DNA from: GCA-2683825 sp965662355
GTDB lineage: Bacteria > Planctomycetota > UBA1135 > GCA-002686595
Assembly (NCBI GenBank): GCA_965662355.1
Contig: CBFIHP010000039.1
Coordinates: forward strand, 1-20,219
Direction of reading: 5' to 3'
Length of the DNA stretch: 20,219 nt
Numbering within the stretch: the stretch's first letter is position 1; the number at the start of each line of letters is the position of its first letter. The notes beneath the pieces were generated by a model. The model was not told the DNA's origin, did no database searches, and saw only the letters and a list, made by a program, of their open reading frames with translations. This document shows, one piece after another, positions 1 through 7,538 of the stretch. The translations under genes and the position numbers were made by a program.

Positions 1-313
1 TGGTCTTACAGGTATCAACGTGACGGCTTCTGGAAAGATCGAAGGTAGGGTCTGCGATACCTTTACACCGGCTCCAGGGACATGCGCTGAAGGTTTCCTT
101 TGCATGACAAAATGCATATCCGTTTGTGATGTTAAGCGCTTCGTCTTCGTATGGACAAGCTTCGGAGGGGCAGTAGCCATCAGTGAATGGACAGACGAGT
201 TCGCATCCTGCTTTGGGGCAGGATCCGCAACTAGCTCTACCTCCTGTACACACACCGAATGTAGGGATCGAGAGTTCCAGCTCCCCAGTTCTCTCATAGG
301 GACTGCAGATTGG
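1..313. other. Cys-rich coding fragment at contig end, strand unresolved
   Basis: This short piece is bounded by the window edge and by the N gap. The plus frame starting at base 2 is open throughout and has 8 Cys. The minus frame read from base 313 is also open for all 104 codons and has 12 Cys, several followed by Pro (for example CGSCPKAGC and GYCPSEACPYE). The two frames share second codon positions, so Cys in one is Ala or Thr in the other and both look protein-like. The minus reading has the more natural Cys spacing for an extracellular disulfide-rich protein, but I cannot decide. The composition is less GC-rich than most of the window. No family is recognised. It should not be joined to the gene at 395, because the gap length is unknown. 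Confidence 0.35.
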
Positions 314-323
314 NNNNNNNNNN
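314..323. other. Assembly gap (10 N)
   Basis: Ten consecutive N mark a scaffold join of nominal length. Order and distance of the sequence on its left relative to its right are not proven by the sequence. Any reading frame that crosses it, such as the plus frame from base 20, is an artefact of the arbitrary gap length. Confidence 0.98.
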
Positions 324-394
324 GAGAAATGCCCTTGGCAAGTGTGTACCAAAGAACGGACACTTCCAGAAGGCGTTACACCCCCCCTAGGACA

Positions 395-2560
395 ATGAGA
401 TCTTTACGGCTCATATTGCTGGGTTTGGCGTGCGGTCTTGCTTGGTTCGGCTGGAGCATAAGCACCGAACCGGAATGGCAGGCTACCCCTCAGGGAAATG
501 CTGAGCCCGATAAACTTGAGCTCAGTGGGAGCCTGCTCCCCCCACGGCGCCCGCTGGACGGAAGTGCCGAATTGCCCGCAGCGCCGGAAGTTGGAAAGGT
601 CTCGGTTGTCGTTGACCGCGAGGACGGGGGCGACCTGTATGGTCTCCCCGTCCAGGTTAAGCTCGAAGCGGAAGCAGAACCTGAGATTCTTCGTGGAGTA
701 ACAGATGCCGGCGGGAACGTGGTTTTCGAGGTGGCAGTTGGGATGCAGGTTAGCTCCGTCGGAGTCCTGGCAACCGCAGAAACTCCATACCGTGGAAAGT
801 GGATTGGCCGAGTCTCCCTTGCAGGCGTCACGGTCAATGTTGCCTTGCGTGTGCCGGTCGGATGGCCCTTGTCGGGACGCGTAGTGCGAACGGACGGCAC
901 TCCCGTGCCAGGTGCCGAGGTGCTCGGTTGGTGTAGGGATCGAAGCCAAGGTGAGCCAGATCGTGTCACGAGGACCAACGCCCTAGGTGAATTTCGCATC
1001 GAGCACCTAGGGCGTAAGTTTCGGGTCGTGGCGAGAGCTCCGGGAATGGCGACCTCCCGCGGGTTGCGGGGCGAGCTCTCTGACGAGGCTATCGCCAACG
1101 AATTAACGATCACCCTCACGCCAGAGCACATTCTTCGTGGCATTGTTTTCGGACCAACCGGACTACCAATAGAGAGTGCCGAGATTCAAGTGGATAGCTC
1201 CAACACGGAGTCCGATTCCAATCGCACACACGTTCAGGGGGTGTGGCGATACACCCCTGGAGGTATTCGAACAAGCACCCGCTCGGATGGAAACTTCGAG
1301 CTACGCGGACTAGCTTCAGGCTCATATCACGTTCAAGCCCGGTGCGCACCGTATCTTGTGCGACGCCAGTATTTGCGGGCGGGCTCTGAGATCCACGAGA
1401 TCACGCTCGACGTTGGGCTCTCGTTGAGAGGGCGAATCCTAACCCCCGATGGACTCCCCGCTGAAGGTTCTAGGATTCGCTTCTGGCCATACACGAAGAG
1501 TACCCACGGAGTTGACCTCTTTGCGTCTTCCGATGAAGACGGAGAGTTCCATCTTGTAGGAATGGGGCGCCAGAAAAGGGGAGTGGGCACAGCGATGAAC
1601 GACGCGCCCTTTGCGATCGCGGTCGAACACCGGGGGCACGCTTTACACGTGCTCCAGCCGGTCGTACCGGGTCCCAACGGCGGAGAGTACGTCAAGGTAC
1701 GGCTCGAACCGGAACGGGTCCTTGGCGGTTGCGTGGTCGACGATTCAGGTACGCCCGTCCCGGGTGCTCGCGTTTCGATCGAGGGCGATCGCGATATGGA
1801 GACTGGCGTGAGCTGGGGACGTCGTAACACCTGGGAGTTTTGCTTCGGTATCGCTGAGACACAGACCGATCTCCAAGGGCGATTTCGTTTCGATCGGCTC
1901 TACCCAGGTAAATTTACCATCCAAGCGGTAAGCCCTTGGGATCCCAACCAAGCCGTGCGCACCACGCGTCGTTCGGGAGACGAGAGTCTTGTGTTGGTGT
2001 TCGGGTCTTCGGAAGGATCGGGTGTCGTTCTCTTCGGGAGAGTTCAAGACAGCCGGACAGGCCAAGCTGTGTCAGCCTTTCAAATAGTTCCAATGATCGG
2101 CGGATCCGGAACGGTCCGGACATTCGAAGCAGGGGAGGGTCAATACGAATTAAGCGGCCTTCCCGCTGCGGAGATACAGCTGGCGTTCCGCGCTAGAGGG
2201 TACGCGTCTCAGAATATGGAACCTCGTGTGTACGACGATGGGCGCCACCGCATCGATGTGGAACTCATACCCTGCCGCTCACTTGAGCTCTGGATAACAA
2301 ACGGGCGGGGAGTGCCATACAAACACGGTCGCATCCAAGTCCTCGACTCAGCGAACATGGTTGTGTGGCTCAAAGATGGTATTCGACAGACCAGCGAGAC
2401 CTCTATCCGCGCTGGCAAGGCGATGCTACGCAGTGTGCCCGCAGAGCGGCTGACACTAAGAATCGCGGTTCCTGATGCTGACGGAAAGTTGGAACTCCAC
2501 GAGGTTGCGGTCGACCTGACACATCCACTCTCCGAGCCTTACCCTATCGCTGTCGAATGA
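395..2560 (+). CDS. Exported carboxypeptidase-regulatory-like repeat protein
   Basis: A 721-residue protein starting at ATG 395. That start gives a Sec-type signal: MRSLRL, then the hydrophobic run ILLGLACGLAWFGWSI. An in-frame ATG at 329 would put 22 polar residues before it. About six or seven repeats of roughly 90-100 residues follow, each opening with a small beta strand and a loop such as SGRVVRTDGTPVPGAEV (near residue 158), RGIVFGPTGLP (246), RGRILTPDGLP (343), GGCVVDDSGTPVPGARV (442) and FGRVQDSRTG (545). Most repeats also carry a later 'T-D/S-x-x-G-x-F-x-x-x-x-L' segment. This is the signature of the CarboxypepD_reg-like (PF13620 type) beta-sandwich, used in secreted and surface proteins for ligand or matrix contacts. 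There is no peptidase catalytic domain. Third codon positions are less GC-biased than in the genes after 4700. Substrate and partner are unknown. No clear Shine-Dalgarno is seen. Confidence 0.85.
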   Translation: MRSLRLILLGLACGLAWFGWSISTEPEWQATPQGNAEPDKLELSGSLLPPRRPLDGSAELPAAPEVGKVSVVVDREDGGDLYGLPVQVKLEAEAEPEILRGVTDAGGNVVFEVAVGMQVSSVGVLATAETPYRGKWIGRVSLAGVTVNVALRVPVGWPLSGRVVRTDGTPVPGAEVLGWCRDRSQGEPDRVTRTNALGEFRIEHLGRKFRVVARAPGMATSRGLRGELSDEAIANELTITLTPEHILRGIVFGPTGLPIESAEIQVDSSNTESDSNRTHVQGVWRYTPGGIRTSTRSDGNFELRGLASGSYHVQARCAPYLVRRQYLRAGSEIHEITLDVGLSLRGRILTPDGLPAEGSRIRFWPYTKSTHGVDLFASSDEDGEFHLVGMGRQKRGVGTAMNDAPFAIAVEHRGHALHVLQPVVPGPNGGEYVKVRLEPERVLGGCVVDDSGTPVPGARVSIEGDRDMETGVSWGRRNTWEFCFGIAETQTDLQGRFRFDRLYPGKFTIQAVSPWDPNQAVRTTRRSGDESLVLVFGSSEGSGVVLFGRVQDSRTGQAVSAFQIVPMIGGSGTVRTFEAGEGQYELSGLPAAEIQLAFRARGYASQNMEPRVYDDGRHRIDVELIPCRSLELWITNGRGVPYKHGRIQVLDSANMVVWLKDGIRQTSETSIRAGKAMLRSVPAERLTLRIAVPDADGKLELHEVAVDLTHPLSEPYPIAVE

Positions 2561-2576
2561 TCGAATGATCGAATGA
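2553..2576 (+). repeat. Three tandem copies of TCGAATGA over the stop codon
   Basis: Perfect copies of the octamer lie at 2553-2560, 2561-2568 and 2569-2576. The first supplies the stop codon of the preceding gene. Because 8 is not a multiple of 3, the three TGA triplets fall in three different frames (2558, 2566 and 2574), giving a stop in every forward frame within 19 bases. Replication slippage is the simplest origin. Confidence 0.9.
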
Positions 2577-2609
2577 TCGGTTCAGTATCAAGCGGCTGAA
2601 GCGCTCGTC

Positions 2610-2615
2610 GGAGGA
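2610..2615 (+). promoter_or_regulatory. Shine-Dalgarno GGAGGA ahead of GTG 2625
   Basis: The GGAGGAAA tract is complementary to the 16S 3' end and lies 9 nt before GTG 2625. A second GTG at 2621 in another frame is also within range. It supports translation initiation of the small frame at 2625 and argues that this stretch is, or was, a real gene start. Confidence 0.55.
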
Positions 2616-2624
2616 AATCTGTGG

Positions 2625-3004
2625 GTGGGCGCTGCAGGAAGAGGCGTGCCGGCAAAAGGCACGCACTTGCTCGATTTCTCTTCCAACGACGAGCAGGAAT
2701 ACCTCGCCGAATTCAGCCGCCTCCCGGATGTTCTCAAGGGTATTCAAGATCCCGATCTTGCCATCCTTCGTGCGCACCTCCTCGCCGAGGAGAACTTGCA
2801 CAGATATCTTGAACACCGATTACCTTTTGAAGGTAACTGCAAGGCACGGGCGTAGCGGCATTTAGACAATGCAGTGCTTTAGCCATGGTGCCCCATGACC
2901 CGCCGCTTTTGACCTGCCCACCTAGGAAACTTGAAATGCCCTCATTTTCTTTCAATTCTGAAGCCAGGTCGGGCTTCCAAAAAACTGGCCCGTCACTCTT
3001 GTAG
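2625..3004 (+). pseudogene. Probable frameshifted remnant of a small hypothetical gene
   Basis: From GTG 2625 one frame codes 76 residues to TAG 2853. Its centre reads LPDVLKGIQDPDLAILRAH followed by LLAEENLHRYLEHRLP. This resembles, from memory only, a widespread small hypothetical family in which an 'LR-GHL-x-E-x-x-L' helix and a 'LP' turn are followed by a segment like 'ARL-x-F-x-Q-x-x-x-LA-x-A'. The second segment seems to continue in another frame: from about 2837, frame 2 is open to TAG 3002 and reads AAFRQCSALAMVP at 2855-2893. A single frameshift around 2837-2853 would join the two halves. The strong ribosome binding site agrees with a former gene. The opposite strand is also open over parts of the region (2734-3090), so the call is tentative. 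It could be mutation or a sequencing error. Confidence 0.4.
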
Positions 3005-3150
3005 ACGATCCACCACGCTTGGAACGGGAACTTCGCGCAACTCATCGAAGATTCTTGCTGTCCTGTGCCCGCGACTGAGGGCTCGAGCACACTGTCGATA
3101 AAACCCGTGAACTAATTGGACGCTATGCAAGAATTTGCGAATCCATCACG

Positions 3151-3432
3151 GATTGCAATGCCAACGGCATTCCGGACGAGTGCGAAGCCGACTGCGACGC
3201 CGACGGCATCCCGGATGATTGCGAAGTCGACTGCAACGCCAACGGCACGCCCGACGATTGCGAAAGCCTCGCAGACTGCAACGCGAACGGAATGCCCGAT
3301 GAGTGCGAGACCTTCTCGGACTGCAATGCAAACGGCATCCCCGACGAGTGTGAGGCGGACTGCGACGCTGACGGACTGCCCGACGACTGTGAAGTCGATG
3401 CGAACAGCAACGGCATCCCCGATGACTGCGAG
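3151..3432 (+). repeat. Seven-unit Asp/Asn calcium-loop repeat array
   Basis: Seven in-frame units of 13 or 15 residues follow the pattern D-C-[ND]-A-[ND]-G-x-P-D-[DE]-C-E. The Asp/Asn spacing matches thrombospondin type 3-like or EF-hand-like calcium loops, and paired Cys flank each loop. Units 1-2 (linkers EA, EV) closely match units 5-6, which suggests a block duplication. The last unit has lost its first Cys (DANSNGIPDDC). Such arrays are typical of secreted Planctomycetota proteins and usually lie inside or at the end of a larger exported protein. Confidence 0.85.
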
Positions 3433-4620
3433 AGCGTGGACGTGGTCGCCAACGGTGAAAGTACCGTTTGGGGCACCATCGGTGGCTCGTACATCGACAC
3501 GCAGGCCGGTGACACCGTCACCGAGTCGCTCCAGGAAAGGGAAAGTGGTGGGCGCCCGCAATTGCGCCGCAGCCGCCTCCAGCACACCTGGACCCTCAAC
3601 GTCGCGCCCTCGAGCTCGATCATGTTCCACGTTCGCGCTTACCATTCGGTGAACAGCGAAGGGGACGACTTCGAGTTTTCGTGGTCGGATGACAACACGA
3701 CCTTCAACTCGATGTTGACGGTCACGAAGACGGCCGACGACGGCATGTACCAGACCGCAGCGCTGCCCTCATCGCTCAGCGGGACGGTTTACATCCGGGT
3801 CGAGGACACGGATCGCTCGCAGGGCTTCCGCAGCCTGGACACGCTCTTCGTCGATCACATGTTCCTGCGCACGACGACCTCCATCGGTGTCCCTCCGGTA
3901 CCGCCTTCGGGCCTCGCGGCCTCCTCGGTGTCGTCGTCACGAATCGACGTCGCCTGGGTCGACAACTCCGGAGACGAGGACAACTTCGAACTCGAACGCT
4001 CTCTGGATGGTGTCAACTACGCGCTGCACGCAACGCTGGGTGCGAGCGTGACGAACTACTCCGATCTGGGCCTCTCGGCCTCGACGACCTACCACTATCG
4101 AGTTCGCGCCACGAACGTGAACGGTGACTCCGACTACTCCAACACGGACTCGGCCGTTACGGCGGGCGCCGGTACGGCAGACGATGTCGCCAATGGCGAA
4201 ACGAGCGTGCTCGGATCGGTACGGAGTGGCTCCTACATCTCGACCCAGGTCAGTGATGGCGTCAGTGAGATCCTCCGCGAAGAGCGCAATGGCGGCCCGG
4301 CCAGCCAGCGTGTGTCCAGTCTCGAGCACAAGTGGACCTTCAACGTGACCGGCGGCCTGTCCGTCGAGTTCATGCTCCGCGCCTTCCGCGCGGCGAACTC
4401 CGAGGGTGATGATTTCACCTTTGCGTACTCGACCGATGACGTGACATACACGGACCTCATCACGGTCACCAACTCCGCCGACATCGGCTACGTCGGTGCA
4501 AACCTGCCGGCATCCGTCAGCGGGGGGATCTGGATCCGTGTCGTCGATACGGATCGCACTACCGGCAATGGAAGTCGTGAGACATTGACGATCGATCACA
4601 TGTTCGTCCGTTCCCAGTGA
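3292..4620 (+). CDS. Surface protein, Ca-loop repeats then X-FN3-X, 5' truncated
   Basis: The reading frame is open from 3079 (after TGA 3076) to TGA 4618, but its first ATG is at 3292, inside the fourth calcium-loop unit, so 3292 is only a formal start. No ATG, GTG or TTG precedes it in frame and no signal peptide is encoded, although the domains are extracellular types. The true N-terminus is therefore probably lost or frameshifted. After the repeats comes domain X1 (about residues 50-195 from 3292; key strings VANGEST, GSYIDTQ, NSEGDDFEFSWS, VYIRVEDTDR, VDHMFLR). A fibronectin type III-like domain follows (about 200-292; VAWVDNSGDEDNFELERS and TTYHYRVRATN). Domain X2 (about 297-442) repeats X1 with VANGETS, GSYISTQ, NSEGDDFTFAYS, IWIRVVDTDR and IDHMFVRS. 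X looks like an all-beta sandwich. Adhesion or polysaccharide contact is a guess. A strong terminator follows. Confidence 0.75.
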   Translation: MPDECETFSDCNANGIPDECEADCDADGLPDDCEVDANSNGIPDDCESVDVVANGESTVWGTIGGSYIDTQAGDTVTESLQERESGGRPQLRRSRLQHTWTLNVAPSSSIMFHVRAYHSVNSEGDDFEFSWSDDNTTFNSMLTVTKTADDGMYQTAALPSSLSGTVYIRVEDTDRSQGFRSLDTLFVDHMFLRTTTSIGVPPVPPSGLAASSVSSSRIDVAWVDNSGDEDNFELERSLDGVNYALHATLGASVTNYSDLGLSASTTYHYRVRATNVNGDSDYSNTDSAVTAGAGTADDVANGETSVLGSVRSGSYISTQVSDGVSEILREERNGGPASQRVSSLEHKWTFNVTGGLSVEFMLRAFRAANSEGDDFTFAYSTDDVTYTDLITVTNSADIGYVGANLPASVSGGIWIRVVDTDRTTGNGSRETLTIDHMFVRSQ

Positions 4621-4644
4621 TCTCGATCGCTTGAGAAGAAACGA

Positions 4645-4682
4645 GCCGGGCCTCCGCTTGCGGGGGCCCGGCTTTTCTTTTT
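4645..4682 (+). terminator. Strong intrinsic terminator
   Basis: Two 13-base arms (4645-4657 and 4660-4672) pair with one G-U wobble around a TT loop; the innermost pair would open in practice. The tract TTTTCTTTTTT follows directly. It ends transcription of the surface protein gene 25 nt after its stop codon and sits just ahead of the next gene, so that gene needs its own promoter, which would have to overlap this element, or depends on read-through. Confidence 0.92.
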
Positions 4683-4719
4683 GTCCAGCCAGCACCCCGT
4701 TCTGGACGATCGAGAACCC

Positions 4720-5238
4720 ATGCCCGCGGAACAGAAGCTCTGGATCAGCTCGATTCTCGAGCCGCTTTCCGTCCTGGCTCTCCTGCTGAAAATCGGGGAG
4801 GTCAGCGACGACTATCCCACCTGGGCCCTATGGGTCGTCGGCCTGCCCGGGCTCGCGAGCATTTTTGAGCGCAGCGTCTTTCGAGCCCTGCAGGTTATCT
4901 TGACCCTGATACTCGCCTGGATAGCGCTGCGTATCGGAAGCTGGATGGTCGCCGGTTATGCCGCCGGATGGGGCTTGTTGAGTCTGCTCGTTTTCGCCGA
5001 GGACGATGCTCGCCGCATGGGGCAGGGAAACTTCCTGGCGGCGATCTGGTGGAGTGCGCAGGCCTACCTGCATTCGAGCGACGTAAGAGCTGCGGGGTGG
5101 CTAGAGACGTGGGAAGGTCTCGATTCCAATCCACTGGCCGTGATCTTCACGTTGGCAAGTCTCTACATGATCGCCCATGAGCTGACCGTGGGTCTTTGGA
5201 AGTTGCGACCACAGGCTGTCCAATCAAGCATCCGCTAA
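4720..5238 (+). CDS. Small multi-pass inner-membrane protein, unknown family
   Basis: A 172-residue protein from ATG 4720. A TTG at 4681 in the same frame lies in the terminator T-tract and is an unlikely start. Hydrophobic segments include ILEPLSVLALLLK near the N-terminus, WALWVVGLPGLASIF, a long stretch ALQVILTLILAWIALRIGSW continuing through AGWGLLSLLVFAE, and PLAVIFTLASLYMIA near the C-terminus, so four or five membrane passes are plausible. High GC at third positions supports real coding. The 34-nt gap to the following lipoprotein gene, same strand, suggests co-transcription. No motif gives a function; the family is not recognised. Confidence 0.7.
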   Translation: MPAEQKLWISSILEPLSVLALLLKIGEVSDDYPTWALWVVGLPGLASIFERSVFRALQVILTLILAWIALRIGSWMVAGYAAGWGLLSLLVFAEDDARRMGQGNFLAAIWWSAQAYLHSSDVRAAGWLETWEGLDSNPLAVIFTLASLYMIAHELTVGLWKLRPQAVQSSIR

Positions 5239-5272
5239 GCTCAAGGCGAGGTGAAGGAGCTATGCTTCTGGC

Positions 5273-6226
5273 ATGCGAAATGCCCCTTCGATCCGCGCTC
5301 CATGCGTTCGGCTGCCGATCCTGCTTGCGTTGCTTTTCGCCGGCTCCTGCGCCTCGCCCAGGACGAACGACACGCTCACCGACCCTGCGCCCGAGCGCGA
5401 ATCGATGCAGGCATACGAGGCCTGGAAAGAAGAACGAACGCTCTCCCTCGCGAGCCCCACGGGATACCTGGCGCTGTGTGCCCTCCTGTGGCTCGGTGAC
5501 GGCCCCCAATCAATAGGGTCGGACCCCAGCTGCGATCTCGTGCTTCCGGCGGGCCGTGCGCCGCGCAAGGTCGGCGTCGTCGTACCCGAGGGCGAGGGGG
5601 TTCTGCTCGTCGCGGCGCAGGGTGAACACTTCGTCATCGACGGAGCTCCTTGTGAACGCGTCGAGCTTGTTTCAGATATCGAAGGCGAACCCACGCGGGT
5701 CGGTATCGGCGAGCTCACGCTCTGGCTGATCGAGCGCTCCGGCTCCCTGGGGCTCCGCGTGCGCGATCCAGAGTCTCCGGTTCTCACGGCCTTTCTTGCC
5801 TCGGGAGGAATCGAAACCTTCCCGTACGACAGCAACTGGAGCCTGGCAGGCAGCTTCGAGCCTGCAGTTGGCGAGATACTCACGCTACCGAACGTCCTCG
5901 GCGGCGTGTTCGAAACGGAGAGCGCGGGAAGCATCACTTTGGAGATTCAGGGGAAGGTGGTGCGGCTCACGTGCATCGGTGACCCAAAAACGGAACTCTC
6001 GATCGTCTTCGGAGACTCGACGAACGGCAAGGAGACGTACGGCGGTGGACGCTTCCTCGATTTCGGTCCCTCGGATGCCGATGGGAACGTGCGCGTTGAT
6101 TTCAACCGCGCCTACAACCCGCCCTGTTCCTTGAGCCCCTTCACGACCTGCCCGCTACCCCCCGAGGGCAACGTACTCTCCACCCGGGTTCTCGCCGGCG
6201 AACGATCCGGCAACGTTCTCCACTAG
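5273..6226 (+). CDS. DUF1684 family lipoprotein
   Basis: A 317-residue protein. The N-terminus has Arg residues, the hydrophobic stretch LPILLALLF and a lipobox-like AGSC with Cys26, so export and lipid anchoring are expected. Residues 50-76 (W-K-x-E-R, then TGYLALCALLWLGDG) and the C-terminal block near residues 260-300 (GGRFLDFG, VDFNRAYNPPC, CPLPPEGN) are hallmarks of DUF1684 (PF07920). Typical members lead with the same Trp-Arg and GWL motifs and end with the conserved DFNRAYNPPC and CPLPP strings, so the gene appears complete. The molecular function of the family is not established. The start at 5273 has AAGGAG at 5254-5259, a rather long 13-nt spacing. An ATG at 5262 is out of frame and only a shadow. 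It probably shares a transcript with 4720-5238. It ends 9 nt from the convergent gene at 6236. Confidence 0.9.
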   Translation: MRNAPSIRAPCVRLPILLALLFAGSCASPRTNDTLTDPAPERESMQAYEAWKEERTLSLASPTGYLALCALLWLGDGPQSIGSDPSCDLVLPAGRAPRKVGVVVPEGEGVLLVAAQGEHFVIDGAPCERVELVSDIEGEPTRVGIGELTLWLIERSGSLGLRVRDPESPVLTAFLASGGIETFPYDSNWSLAGSFEPAVGEILTLPNVLGGVFETESAGSITLEIQGKVVRLTCIGDPKTELSIVFGDSTNGKETYGGGRFLDFGPSDADGNVRVDFNRAYNPPCSLSPFTTCPLPPEGNVLSTRVLAGERSGNVLH

Positions 6227-6235
6227 AATCCAGGT

Positions 6236-6931
6236 CTAGCGAGATTCGTTCTTCGACGATTCTTGCTTCTCGACCAGTCGGTGGCACTCGACGATACGAC
6301 GCTCGAGCTCCTTCCGCGCATTCGCCGGCAAGGGGGCACTCTTGGCGCGCTCCAGCTGATCGATGGCCAGCTCGACGCGGCCATCCTCGAGCAGCGTGTC
6401 CGCGCGACCGACGTGCAGGATGGTCCCTTCTCCGACGAGCTTGGGCAACAGTGTCGCGGACTCGATCTCGATCCAGGGTTCGCCGAGGAAGATCTCGCGC
6501 ACGATGCCGCGGATCTCGAAGCGTTGGTAGGGTTGGGCGACGCGCAGAACTTGGGCTGCGGCGGAGCCCTTGCGAACGAACAGGCGATCACCGGGATCGT
6601 CGAACACGCGCTTGTCCCACGTGTAGCGATCGTCGGACCAACCCTGAATGCCGATCCAGTTCTCCGGCCCGAAGCGCGAGAGGTAGGGGTTCCAGTCCGC
6701 CACGGTATCCTTGTACTGCAACACGAAGTGCACAGGCTTGCGCAGAGCGACGCCGGGGGCGCGGCGCAACCTGTCCAGGGTCGCCTTCATGTAGATCGAC
6801 GAACCCGCATCGAGGGATCCGGCGTCATCGGAGTGTCCCGAGGTCTCGACGGGACTCTCGTGCACGACGACGTTCGCAAATGCCGCGGGGAAGCACAGGA
6901 GGAGGAACAGGGCCAGGAAGGTCTTTCTCAC
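6236..6931 (-). CDS. Exported hypothetical protein
   Basis: A 231-residue protein on the minus strand. The start is GTG at 6931, immediately preceded in frame by TAG, so no longer N-terminus is possible. The signal peptide is clear: MRKTFLALFLLLCFPAAFA, with cleavage likely after AFA. The middle region (about residues 75-115) is rich in aromatic residues and Asp. A segment FEIRGIVREIFLGEPWIEIE reads like a small beta-barrel (OB-like) core, a suggestion only. The last 50 residues are charged and helical (LLEDGRVELAIDQLERAKS), resembling one tetratricopeptide-type hairpin. No catalytic motif or known family is recognised. It converges on the DUF1684 gene with a 9-nt gap and no visible terminator. 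Upstream it diverges from the HU gene, sharing a 221-nt intergenic region. Confidence 0.75.
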   Translation of the reverse strand: MRKTFLALFLLLCFPAAFANVVVHESPVETSGHSDDAGSLDAGSSIYMKATLDRLRRAPGVALRKPVHFVLQYKDTVADWNPYLSRFGPENWIGIQGWSDDRYTWDKRVFDDPGDRLFVRKGSAAAQVLRVAQPYQRFEIRGIVREIFLGEPWIEIESATLLPKLVGEGTILHVGRADTLLEDGRVELAIDQLERAKSAPLPANARKELERRIVECHRLVEKQESSKNESR

Positions 6932-7152
6932 CTAGTCTGTATCGGCGTGATGCCCCAGTCCCTGTACTTCGTGACGCACGTGGAACCGAAAACCAGCTCG
7001 CCAAACGATTGAGTTTTCGCCCTACGACGAGGTCTTACGCCCAAGTTCCCATCATTCTCTTCTAAAGCTCGCCCCCACATCCGACCGACGTTGCTCCCGA
7101 CGCCGAAATGGTTACGGCGCCCCTGACTTCGATCGAATTCCAGAATAAGAAC

Positions 7153-7515
7153 ATGGCAAAAAGCAAAGCCAACACCACCAAGTCCAAGACGAAAGCCAAC
7201 TCGACCGTGAAGAAGCCGCTCACCAAGACGGAAATCTTCTCGGACATCGCCGACATGACAGGCATGACCAAGAAACAGGTCGCCTCCGTCTTCGAAGCAC
7301 TTGGCAACGTCGCCCACAAGAACCTCAGCAAGCGCGGCCCCCAGGTCTTCACCGTCCCGGGTTTCGTCAAATTCAAAGTCGTCCACAAGGCGGCCAAGAA
7401 GGCTCGCAAGGGTGTCAACCCCTTCACCGGCGAAGAGATGATGTTCAAAGCCAAGCCGGCACACAACGTCGTCAAAGCAACGCCTCTGAAGGTGCTGAAA
7501 GACATGGCTGCCTAG
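7153..7515 (+). CDS. HU-family DNA-binding protein with basic N-terminal tail
   Basis: A 120-residue protein. ATG 7153 is chosen because the sequence then begins MAKSKANTTK; an in-frame ATG at 7108 would add 15 residues with no basic character. Residues 1-25 form a Lys/Ser/Thr-rich tail. The rest is the HU/IHF fold: LTKTEIFSDIADMTGMTKKQ (helices 1-2), VFTVPGFVKFKV (beta strands), then the DNA-grasping arm with ARKGVNPFTGEEM, the equivalent of the canonical R-x-P-x-T-G arm tip, and a C-terminal TPLKVLKDM. HU proteins bend and compact DNA as dimers in the nucleoid. Basic tails of this type resemble histone H1-like extensions and are known in several bacterial HU variants. The gene stands alone with its own terminator. 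The ribosome binding site is weak (AATAAG). Identity is secure; the exact start is likely. Confidence 0.92.
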   Translation: MAKSKANTTKSKTKANSTVKKPLTKTEIFSDIADMTGMTKKQVASVFEALGNVAHKNLSKRGPQVFTVPGFVKFKVVHKAAKKARKGVNPFTGEEMMFKAKPAHNVVKATPLKVLKDMAA

Positions 7516-7538
7516 TCCGACTAGACAGTTGAATCACA

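Noticed and set aside
20..2560. Continuous 846-residue plus-strand frame through the N gap
   Set aside because: The gap length is nominal, so frame continuity is accidental. The signal peptide at ATG 395 marks the real start.
2734..3090. Minus-strand 118-residue frame with Trp-rich segment FQAWWIVYKSDGPVFWKP
   Set aside because: It overlaps the better supported plus-strand remnant with a strong ribosome binding site. No family is recognised and no start site is convincing, though it remains a weak alternative.
3112..3652. Long open frames on both strands over the calcium-loop repeats
   Set aside because: They are frame shadows of the repetitive DCNANGIPDEC coding and show low-complexity Pro/Thr/Ser or Val/Gly repeats; only the plus frame with Cys and Asp makes a known motif.
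6932..7152. Possible promoters for HU and the exported gene
   Set aside because: A TTGAGT-like string occurs near 7010, but no -10 box sits at proper spacing. No promoter can be supported by eye.
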